Below, piece by piece: positions 25,578-32,483 of a stretch of 64,000 bases of DNA. Positions within the stretch are counted from its first letter, which is position 1. The number at the start of each line of letters is the position of its first letter. A program made the translations under genes and the position numbers. The DNA is taken from NCBI RefSeq assembly GCF_963677945.1, contig NZ_OY782578.1, forward strand, positions 2,819,258 through 2,883,257, written 5' to 3'. This stretch comes from an uncultured Bacteroides sp. (lineage in GTDB: Bacteria > Bacteroidota > Bacteroidia > Bacteroidales > Bacteroidaceae). The notes beneath the pieces were generated by a model. It was not told the origin of the DNA. It did no database searches and saw nothing but the letters and a program-made list of their open reading frames with translations.

Positions 25578-27080
25578 ATGGCTGAAACAAATAACGCCGA
25601 GATTGGTTTTGAGAAGGAGATATGGAAAGCTGCTGACCTGTTGAGAGGTAATCTGGATGCTTCCGAATATAAATCTGTAGTGTTGGGATTAATATTTCTG
25701 AAATATATATCCGATAAGTTTGAAGACAAGTATAATGAGCTGTTAGCCGAAGGCGAAGGTTTTGAAGAAGATATTGACGAATATACGGCGGCAAACGTAT
25801 TCTTTGTACCACAAAATGCTCGTTGGGCTGCAATAGCCAGTTATGCATACGAGCCCGAAATTGGTACAATTATTGACGATGCAATGCGTGCCATTGAGAA
25901 AGAGAATAAACGGTTAAAAGGTATTCTGCCTAAGAACTTTTCTCGCCCCGAACTGGACAAACGCAGACTGGGTGATGTAGTAGATCTCTTCACAAATATC
26001 CAGATGATTGAACATGGTAGCAGTAAAGATATTCTGGGACGTGCTTATGAATATTGTTTAGCTAAATTTGCCGAACAGGAAGGAAAGCTGGCTGGAGAGT
26101 TTTATACACCAGCTTGTGTGGTAAAAACCTTGGTTGAAGTGCTGAAGCCTTTTAAAGGACGAGTGTACGACCCTTGTTGTGGTTCCGGTGGTATGTTTGT
26201 GCAATCTGCAAAATTTATAGAAAATCATAGCGGAAATATCAATAACATCTCTGTCTACGGACAAGATTCCAATCCTACTACCTGGAAGCTGGCAATGATG
26301 AATCTTGCTATTCGTGGTATAGAAGCCGATCTGGGTAGCTATAACGCCGATACTTTCTTCAATGATTGTCATCCTACACTCAAGGCAGACTATATCATGG
26401 CAAATCCACCTTTCAATCTTTCAGACTGGGGTGCAGATAAGTTGCAGGATGATGTACGTTGGAAATACGGTATCCCTCCAGCCGGTAATGCCAACTTTGC
26501 CTGGTTGCAACACATGATTCACCACTTGGCCCCACATGGAAAAATTGGTATGGTATTGGCCAACGGTTCCCTCTCTTCTCAGAGTGGAGGTGAAGGAGAT
26601 ATTCGTCGTAGAATAGTGGAAGCCGATTTAGTAGAAGGCATTATTGCTATGCCTCCGCAGCTGTTCTATACAACACAAATACCTGTTTCCATTTGGTTTA
26701 TTTCCAAAGAGAAAGCGCAGAAAAACAAGACTCTGTTTATTGATGCACGAAACATGGGTACAATGGTTACCCGTAAGCTCCGTGACCTGACCGATGAAGA
26801 TATAGCAAAGATTGCCGATACCTTTACTGCTTTCGATGCAGGTACCTGCGAAGACGAGAAAGGCTTTTGTGCAGTGGTAACAACTGAAGATATTGCCAAA
26901 CAAGATTTTATCCTCACTCCCGGACGCTATGTAGGTATTGCCGAACAGGAAGAAGATAGTGAACCTTTCGAGGAAAAGATGGAGCGATTGACCGGAGAAC
27001 TTTCTGAGTTGTTTAAGAAATCGCATGAGTTGGAAGAGGAAATTAAGAAGCAGTTGAAAGGAATTGGGTATGAGTTGTAA
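25578..27080 (+). CDS. hsdM: Type I restriction-modification DNA methyltransferase subunit
   Basis: 500 aa. The N-terminal HsdM helical domain (EKEIWKAADLLRGNLDASEYKSVVLGLIFLKYIS, here described, residues 10-45) is followed by the N6-adenine methyltransferase domain with SAM motif DPCCGSGGMF near residue 200 and catalytic NPPF near residue 276. It modifies adenines in the bipartite target chosen by HsdS and is also needed for restriction. It is the first gene of the operon; the true hsdS start overlaps its last codons. Confidence 0.96.
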   Translation: MAETNNAEIGFEKEIWKAADLLRGNLDASEYKSVVLGLIFLKYISDKFEDKYNELLAEGEGFEEDIDEYTAANVFFVPQNARWAAIASYAYEPEIGTIIDDAMRAIEKENKRLKGILPKNFSRPELDKRRLGDVVDLFTNIQMIEHGSSKDILGRAYEYCLAKFAEQEGKLAGEFYTPACVVKTLVEVLKPFKGRVYDPCCGSGGMFVQSAKFIENHSGNINNISVYGQDSNPTTWKLAMMNLAIRGIEADLGSYNADTFFNDCHPTLKADYIMANPPFNLSDWGADKLQDDVRWKYGIPPAGNANFAWLQHMIHHLAPHGKIGMVLANGSLSSQSGGEGDIRRRIVEADLVEGIIAMPPQLFYTTQIPVSIWFISKEKAQKNKTLFIDARNMGTMVTRKLRDLTDEDIAKIADTFTAFDAGTCEDEKGFCAVVTTEDIAKQDFILTPGRYVGIAEQEEDSEPFEEKMERLTGELSELFKKSHELEEEIKKQLKGIGYEL

Positions 27081-27106
27081 GGAATGGAAAGTATGGAAAT
27101 TGGGCG

Positions 27107-28240
27107 ATGTATTTCAATTTAATCCCAAAGAAAGTAGGGATGGATAGACTTCAATCCTTTACCAAAGAGATATGCGGTTTTGATTTAACTCCTTTTTCAG
27201 GAGGAAGTAAGTTTAGGAATGGTGATACATTGTTGGCAAGGATAACTCCATGCCTTGAAAATGGTAAAACAGCTAAAGTCTCAGTTTTAAATGATGGAGA
27301 AATCGGGTTTGGATCTACAGAATTCATTGTATTAAGGGGAATAAAGAATGTTACTGACAATGATTTTGTATATTATTATGTTTTGAATCCATCTTTTCGA
27401 GATATTGCAATTAAATCAATGGTTGGTAGTTCTGGTCGCCAAAGAGTGCAGCAAAGTGTTCTTGAAAATTTAGAAATAAATCTCCCTCCGCTACATGAAC
27501 AAATAAAAATTGCTACTATTCTTTCTAGTCTTGATGATAAAATTAAACTAAACAACAAGATAAATGATAATTTAGAGAAGCAGGCACAAGCTATCTTTAA
27601 GTCGTGGTTTGTTGATTTTGAACCTTTTCAGTATGGGGAATTTGTAAATAGTGAACTGGGGATGATTCCTAAAGGGTGGAGAATTGATAGTATTTATAGA
27701 TTAATTGATGTAATTTATGGCGCACCATATAAATCTTCTTTTTTTAATATAAAAAAGGATGGGAGGCCTTTAATAAGAATTAGAGATTTAAAAACTAATA
27801 ATCCTCAATTTTATTCACCCGAAATATTGCCTAATACAGAATATGTAAAATCTGGGGATATTGTTGCTGGAATGGATGCAGAGTTTATTCCGTATATATG
27901 GCAAGGTGAAATGGGGTTGTTAAATCAACGGGTATGTAAGTTTCGTGCAAAAGCTGAATTTATCTGTAACTATTTTATTTATTTTATACTTAAACCCCAT
28001 CTTAATTTCTTGCAATTTCATAAAGTTGGAACAACTGTAAGTCATATGGGAAAATCTGATATTGATCGAATCAAAATAATTATTCCACCTAATAATATTT
28101 TGGCACACTTTGCTAAAGTTACTACCCCAATATTTAATGAAAGCTTGAATAGAAGTAAGCAAAATATCAATTTAATTAATCTTCGAGATTCTCTTTTACC
28201 CAAATTAATGTCCGGCGAACTTTCTGTCGAAGATATTTAG
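27107..28240 (+). CDS. hsdS: Type I RM specificity subunit, expressed copy (frameshifted N-terminus)
   Basis: 377 aa. TRD1 (RNGDTLLARITPCLENGKTAKV), a central conserved helix region (KIATILSSLDDKIKLNNKINDNL then EKQAQAIFKSWFVDF), TRD2 (about 200-345) and a distal conserved end (RDSLLPKLMSGELSVEDI). A better N-terminus, MSCKEWKVWKLGDVF, begins at 27070 overlapping the hsdM stop, but its frame ends at TAG 27145; the rest of the protein lies in the +1 frame. So the gene has a one-base lesion near 27125-27145, or translation starts late at 27107. The inversion site ATAAATGATAATTTAG is at 27560. Confidence 0.9.
   Translation: MYFNLIPKKVGMDRLQSFTKEICGFDLTPFSGGSKFRNGDTLLARITPCLENGKTAKVSVLNDGEIGFGSTEFIVLRGIKNVTDNDFVYYYVLNPSFRDIAIKSMVGSSGRQRVQQSVLENLEINLPPLHEQIKIATILSSLDDKIKLNNKINDNLEKQAQAIFKSWFVDFEPFQYGEFVNSELGMIPKGWRIDSIYRLIDVIYGAPYKSSFFNIKKDGRPLIRIRDLKTNNPQFYSPEILPNTEYVKSGDIVAGMDAEFIPYIWQGEMGLLNQRVCKFRAKAEFICNYFIYFILKPHLNFLQFHKVGTTVSHMGKSDIDRIKIIIPPNNILAHFAKVTTPIFNESLNRSKQNINLINLRDSLLPKLMSGELSVEDI
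27560..27575 (+). repeat. hsdS inversion site 1
   Basis: ATAAATGATAATTTAG, encoding I-N-D-N-L at the joint between TRD1 half and central helix of the expressed hsdS. It is a direct copy of site 3 and inverted with respect to sites 2 and 4. Confidence 0.85.
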
Positions 28241-28740
28241 GTCGCTAAATTATCATTTATAAGTTTATTCACCTCTATTTTTTCATCTAAGGATGAGAGA
28301 ATAGAGGCTATTTTAATTTGCTCAGTATAATTAATATTATAAACTTTGTAGTTCATTATAGCTTCTTTGTCTCCACGAGGCATTTTTGTTCCTTTAGCTG
28401 TGGTAGTAGCATAATCAAAGAAAGATTTTTCTGATAATAAATAATAAAGAAACTTAGGATAGTAACCCTTTTTAGCTCTAAGTACTAAAACATCATTAGA
28501 ACATCCACCTGCATTATTAGCATGCCATATTTTTTGAAAATAAGGCCGGATATTTGAAATTAATATATCTCCTTCGGCGTATTTTGAAGTGTTGGATGTG
28601 CTGGGTAGATTTGCTGCCCTTACTATGCCTCCTTTTTGAGGCAACATATTTTCTGTTGACACATAATTATCTTTGTATAATAACGATATATCAATTCGTT
28701 CTTTTACGTAGACACAAATATCTTTTAATATTTTGTTCAT
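28237..28740 (-). CDS. hsdS: Silent N-terminal half of HsdS (alternative TRD1)
   Basis: 167 aa, antiparallel to the expressed hsdS. It starts with a normal HsdS N-terminus (MNKILKDICVYVKERIDIS), carries a TRD unlike that of the expressed copy (SKYAEGDILISNIRPYFQKIWHAN, YATTTAKGTKMPRGD) and the helix IKIASILSSLDEKIEVNKLINDNL, then ends two residues after the inversion site because it runs into the reverse of the hsdS 3' end. Recombination at the site would join it in frame to a TRD2 half. It lies 5 bp after the recombinase gene on the same strand. Either a silent cassette or a half-subunit. Confidence 0.85.
   Translation of the reverse strand: MNKILKDICVYVKERIDISLLYKDNYVSTENMLPQKGGIVRAANLPSTSNTSKYAEGDILISNIRPYFQKIWHANNAGGCSNDVLVLRAKKGYYPKFLYYLLSEKSFFDYATTTAKGTKMPRGDKEAIMNYKVYNINYTEQIKIASILSSLDEKIEVNKLINDNLAT
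28245..28260 (-). repeat. hsdS inversion site 2
   Basis: The 16-bp ATAAATGATAATTTAG on the minus strand, in the I-N-D-N-L codons of the silent N-half and just past the stop of the expressed hsdS. Confidence 0.85.
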
Positions 28741-28745
28741 AGTTC

Positions 28746-29738
28746 TTAACTTATAAATTTTCGATGCGCAATCTTTACATTACTTTGATTAACCATTGCA
28801 TAGTGCATAGTAGTATCTATCTTTACATGCCCTAGTATTTTCTGTAACTGCTCTATTGGCATACCTTTGTCAATGGCCATTGTAGCAAGTGTTCTTCTAA
28901 ACTTGTGCGGGTGTACTTTTCCTATATTAATTTTCTTTCCTAATTTACGAAGTCTTATTTCTACTCCGCTAATACTTAGTCTATTATATGGCTTGGATAA
29001 TGAGACAAATAGAGCTGGATTGTTGTCTGTTCTACTATCTAAATATCGTTTAAGGTGTATTTTTGTTCTGGCATTAAAATAAACTTCACGTTCTTTATTT
29101 CCTTTACCAAAAACAACACACTCTCGTTCATGGAAATCAATATCCAAACGGTTAATTTTTACAAGTTCGCCAACACGCATACCTGTAGAAGCTAATAAAT
29201 CGATCATAGCTAAATCACGAATTTCGGAACAGCTATCACGGAGCATTTCAAGATTCTCATCGGATATTACTTCTTTAACCAATGTGTTTGTTCTTACCTT
29301 ATGAATACGGCGAACAGGGCTTTTTAATATATAATCTTCATCCTCAAGCCAAGAGAAAAAGCTAGAAAAAATACGGCGAATATTGTCGATTGTAACCTTA
29401 CTAGAATTTTTCTTATTCTGATAGGTAGCTAAATATAAGCGTAAATCGTTAGTCGTAATATCCTTTATATCTTTTTGTAGATCAAAAAACAAACATTCAA
29501 TGGTAGATTCGTAATATTTTAATGTATTTGAAGAACATCCTTCTACATGTTTAGAAGAAATGAACATTGAAAGCATTTTTGTGTTTGCCCTATTTTGCTT
29601 TTCTGTATTTATTTCTTTCTCTAAAACCTCCATTGAGTGTAAACATTGTATTAATGTAATATTCAATTTAGCCATTTGCTCTATGTTTAGAACTTCTGCC
29701 ATGGCACTCTTAATCTCATTTATTAGCCTGTCTTTCAT
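28746..29738 (-). CDS. Tyrosine recombinase (hsdS invertase)
   Basis: 330 aa. An N-terminal SAM-like core-binding domain (about 60-150) is followed by the catalytic domain with Arg in ASTGMRVGELV, the HxxR motif in HPHKFRRTLA, the second His in LGHVKIDTT and the nucleophile Tyr in MHYAMV. All active residues are present. It sits among hsdS fragments and beside four identical 16-bp sites, so it most likely catalyses hsdS inversion, as described for phase-variable type I systems of Bacteroides and Streptococcus. No tRNA or att site suggests ordinary integration. Confidence 0.93.
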   Translation of the reverse strand: MKDRLINEIKSAMAEVLNIEQMAKLNITLIQCLHSMEVLEKEINTEKQNRANTKMLSMFISSKHVEGCSSNTLKYYESTIECLFFDLQKDIKDITTNDLRLYLATYQNKKNSSKVTIDNIRRIFSSFFSWLEDEDYILKSPVRRIHKVRTNTLVKEVISDENLEMLRDSCSEIRDLAMIDLLASTGMRVGELVKINRLDIDFHERECVVFGKGNKEREVYFNARTKIHLKRYLDSRTDNNPALFVSLSKPYNRLSISGVEIRLRKLGKKINIGKVHPHKFRRTLATMAIDKGMPIEQLQKILGHVKIDTTMHYAMVNQSNVKIAHRKFIS

Positions 29739-29787
29739 TGTTTTATATATTACTAGTTATATTTATAATGAAAGATAATGCAGACTT

Positions 29788-30519
29788 ATGAAAAATAGTA
29801 CAAAGTTAACTTTTTATATGATAAATGATAATTTAGAGAAGCAGGCACAGGCAATCTTCAAATCATGGTTTGTTGATTTTGAGCCTTTTCAGGATGGGGA
29901 ATTTGTAGATAGTGAACTAGGGATGATTCCTAAAGGATGGCATGTTTCTACATTAGACAGCTTTTGCTCGCTTATTAGTAAAGGTATAACACCTAAGTAT
30001 TTAGATAATACCGGAGAACGTGTGATTGGACAAAAATGTATAAGATATAATAAGATTGATTTATCTCAGTCAAGAGAACATTTTCCAAAATCAATAAATG
30101 AAAGATGGCTACGTTATGGAGATATATTAGTAAACTCAACAGGGACTGGTACTTTAGGAAGAGTTGCACAAGTGCATTTTATACCTCGAAAACTTGTTGT
30201 AGATTCTCATGTAACAATAATACGCGCAAAAGAAGAACTCTCAATTAGTTATTTGGGTGGCTTATTATGTACTAAGCAGGCTCTTTTTGAATCAATGGCT
30301 TCTGGAAGTACTGGACAAACAGATTTACCTCGTGAGATGTTAAAAGGCATGCTTATAACAATTCCACCAATTTCTATTCAACAAAGATTTTCGGAATTTG
30401 TATCTCCAATAAATAGTCAAATTGTTTTGTTACAAGATGAAACAAGTAAACTCGCATGTATAAGAGACACTCTTTTACCAAAATTAATGTCCGGTGAACT
30501 ATCTGTTGAAGATATTTAG
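29788..30519 (+). CDS. hsdS: C-terminal half of HsdS (alternative TRD2), no TRD1
   Basis: 243 aa frame; only the part from site 3 is HsdS-like. From INDNLEKQAQAIFKSWFVDF on, it matches the expressed copy, then has a different TRD2 (CSLISKGITPKYLDNTGERVIGQKC, here in two parts) and the same distal end RDTLLPKLMSGELSVEDI. The upstream 11 codons are unrelated and simply keep the frame open, so this is a cassette awaiting an N-terminal half. It is 140 bp upstream of the ATPase gene. Confidence 0.85.
   Translation: MKNSTKLTFYMINDNLEKQAQAIFKSWFVDFEPFQDGEFVDSELGMIPKGWHVSTLDSFCSLISKGITPKYLDNTGERVIGQKCIRYNKIDLSQSREHFPKSINERWLRYGDILVNSTGTGTLGRVAQVHFIPRKLVVDSHVTIIRAKEELSISYLGGLLCTKQALFESMASGSTGQTDLPREMLKGMLITIPPISIQQRFSEFVSPINSQIVLLQDETSKLACIRDTLLPKLMSGELSVEDI
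29821..29836 (+). repeat. hsdS inversion site 3
   Basis: ATAAATGATAATTTAG in the same frame (I-N-D-N-L) as site 1, at the start of HsdS homology in the silent TRD2 half. Confidence 0.85.
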
Positions 30520-30523
30520 GCCG

Positions 30524-30539
30524 CTAAATTATCATTTAT
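30524..30539 (-). repeat. hsdS inversion site 4
   Basis: The same 16-bp site on the minus strand, placed just past the stop of the TRD2 cassette exactly as site 2 is placed past the expressed hsdS. Confidence 0.85.
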
Positions 30540-30635
30540 TTGATAGCAATAGATTTTAGACAAGAAATGCCGTTTTTTCATCATTTTTTTTATAAATTTC
30601 TACTATTTTGTTAAGTACTAGTCAGTTTTATTATA

Positions 30636-30643
30636 TAAATTTG
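30636..30643 (+). promoter_or_regulatory. -7 element TAAATTTG before the R-linked ATPase
   Basis: Matches TAnnTTTG and lies 16 bp upstream of the start codon, so the ATPase, its partner and perhaps hsdR can be transcribed independently of hsdM-hsdS. A TTTTG is found upstream at a somewhat long spacing. Confidence 0.45.
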
Positions 30644-30659
30644 TCTCAAAATAGAAAAA

Positions 30660-31991
30660 ATGGGAGAACGCCAAATAAAGCTTACTGTAAATAAATTCCG
30701 TGCAATAGAAAGTGCTGAAATCGAATTAGATGGCATTACCGTTGTCTCGGGTGAAAATGGTTGTGGAAAGAGTACTCTTTCTAAACTCTTGTATTATACA
30801 TTCAAGACAGCAATTGAATATGATAAATTAGTTTATCAGGAGCTGTTTGTTTCATTAGATAAAATAGCCTCTGGTATTTTTGGGGTCTTAGAAGATATTT
30901 ATGCATATTTTTCTTCTCAAAGGTCAATAATGTTCCCTATAAGGCCTAAGCAAGCTAATTCTATAGCGGATATCTATTCATTAGAGGACTTTATAAAATC
31001 ATGTATTGATAATATAAAAGAAGAATATTCTAGTACACCAACAGAAAAACCTGATGCCTATATTAGTTCGATTAAATATTTTATTGTGTCTTTGATTGAT
31101 AATAAAGGTAATAGAAAACAAGAGTTGGAAAAAATCTCTTGGGAAGATCTTTTATGTGAATTACTTAATAAAGTACATTTAGAAATTGATGATTCAAAAA
31201 ATAAAATTCAAAGAAGAGAACTAAAACTTTTGGATTCTATTTTAATTCGTGTTTTTAACGATCGTACAATAGGACAGAAATTCAATTTGTATGAACGTGG
31301 AGCTAATATCATCAATAGAGAGATAGATCGAATAATGAATGTTAGAGCTGTAGAAAGAGTTTTATATATTGATACTCCGATGGCAATAGGATTATCAAAT
31401 CCGGAACTGGCATATTGGAAGAATCTGGATATAACACTAAAAATGCTTGATTATTCTTCCGCTAAAGAAACGTCAATAGAGAAGATTTTAAGTGATGATA
31501 TCCTTCATGGAAATGTTTCATTTGATGAAAATGTTCTTGATCGATTCACTTACAAGCGTGCTGATGGTTTAGAAATTAATCTTTTAGAATGTGCCACCGG
31601 GGCGAAGTCTTTTGCTGCAATTCAACTACTATTGAAAAATGGTTTCTTTAACGACAAAACACTGATGATGATTGATGAGCCGGAAGCACATTTGCATCCG
31701 CAATGGATTGTGGAATTTGCACGGATGATTGTTTTACTCAATAAAGAGCTGGGTGTGAAGTTCTTTATTGCCAGTCATAGCCCTGATATGATTAGTGCTA
31801 TTAAGTACATTTCTGAGAAAGAGGGAGTGTCTCCAAATCTGAACTTTTATCTGGCTGAGAAAAAGAATCCTACCGACTATACTTACTCTTATAGAGCTTT
31901 GGGTACTAATATAGACGATATCTATGCTTCATTTAATATTGCTTTTGATAAAATAGATTTATACGGAACGGTGGATGATGAAGTATTGTAA
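30660..31991 (+). CDS. AAA-family ATPase inside the type I RM operon
   Basis: 443 aa of the SMC/RecF-like AAA15/OLD ATPase group. Walker A is GENGCGKST near residues 30-38, Walker B and signature region TLMMIDEPEAHLHPQW near 338, and a final switch His in FFIASHSPDMIS. The middle 200 residues are a lineage-specific insert; no TOPRIM nuclease domain is attached. It lies between hsdS and hsdR, the position of R-linked ORFs in other type I loci, and overlaps its partner by 17 nt. Probably a defence effector or sensor ATPase; function is inferred. Confidence 0.85.
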   Translation: MGERQIKLTVNKFRAIESAEIELDGITVVSGENGCGKSTLSKLLYYTFKTAIEYDKLVYQELFVSLDKIASGIFGVLEDIYAYFSSQRSIMFPIRPKQANSIADIYSLEDFIKSCIDNIKEEYSSTPTEKPDAYISSIKYFIVSLIDNKGNRKQELEKISWEDLLCELLNKVHLEIDDSKNKIQRRELKLLDSILIRVFNDRTIGQKFNLYERGANIINREIDRIMNVRAVERVLYIDTPMAIGLSNPELAYWKNLDITLKMLDYSSAKETSIEKILSDDILHGNVSFDENVLDRFTYKRADGLEINLLECATGAKSFAAIQLLLKNGFFNDKTLMMIDEPEAHLHPQWIVEFARMIVLLNKELGVKFFIASHSPDMISAIKYISEKEGVSPNLNFYLAEKKNPTDYTYSYRALGTNIDDIYASFNIAFDKIDLYGTVDDEVL

Positions 31992-32460
31992 AGAAACGAC
32001 TGAGCAGCATCCGCTTAGTATAAAATATCCTGCTTGTTTGGAGCAACTGAAGGGTTGCATTAAAAAGGAAGGGGGAAGTGGTGAATTGTTTTCCGATGAT
32101 GATATTTGTCTTAATCTTGATGAGGTTGAAGAAAAAGTTTCAAAAGGAGGAGACAGAGAAGCTACAATGGATGTGGCAATAGGATTATCGGAAGAGAAAA
32201 GAAACAGGCAAATGCTATTAGTGGAATTTCGGTTCCGATATGATAAGCCTTCTAATATTGGAAAAAAAGAAATAGAAGATAAAATAAATCACTCTAAACA
32301 ACTTTTGCTTGGTGGGGGGACTATTAATAAGGATTATGTATTTGTGTTTTCTCCTAAAAAGGTGAACGAGGCCCGATCTCATTTTAGACGATTATTTAGT
32401 GGGAAGAAAGTTTCGGCTTTGGTAATGGAGGAGAAAGAACTTCACAATACGTATTTCTGA
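31975..32460 (+). CDS. Partner protein of the R-linked ATPase
   Basis: 161 aa, unrecognised. The start overlaps the ATPase stop by 17 nt, so translation is probably coupled. A central segment reads TMDVAIGL, a variable turn, then LLVEFRFRY, and a helix with KINHSKQLL: the spacing of Asp and Glu resembles a PD-(D/E)XK nuclease core with Arg in place of the usual Lys, but this is weak. No signal peptide or membrane helix. Likely acts with the ATPase, as effector or regulator. hsdR follows 23 bp later. Confidence 0.7.
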   Translation: MMKYCKETTEQHPLSIKYPACLEQLKGCIKKEGGSGELFSDDDICLNLDEVEEKVSKGGDREATMDVAIGLSEEKRNRQMLLVEFRFRYDKPSNIGKKEIEDKINHSKQLLLGGGTINKDYVFVFSPKKVNEARSHFRRLFSGKKVSALVMEEKELHNTYF

Positions 32461-32483
32461 TTTTCTTTAAGTTTTATAATACT

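Larger units (their letters stand above)
28245..29836. mobile_element. Invertible segment carrying the alternative hsdS half and its recombinase
   Basis: Bounded by sites 2 and 3, which are in inverted orientation. Flipping it would put the recombinase and silent TRD1 half on the plus strand and fuse that half in frame to the TRD2 half at 29821-30519. The boundaries are defined by exact 16-bp repeats; inversion itself is inferred. Confidence 0.75.

Noticed and set aside
28746-29738. Recombinase as integrase of a prophage or conjugative element
   Set aside because: It is enclosed by hsdS fragments and 16-bp sites, with no tRNA, att duplication or mobile-element genes next to it; hsdS inversion explains it better.
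30660-31991. Identification of the R-linked ATPase as a complete OLD nuclease
   Set aside because: No TOPRIM domain follows the ATPase; the protein ends soon after the switch His, so only the ATPase half is present.
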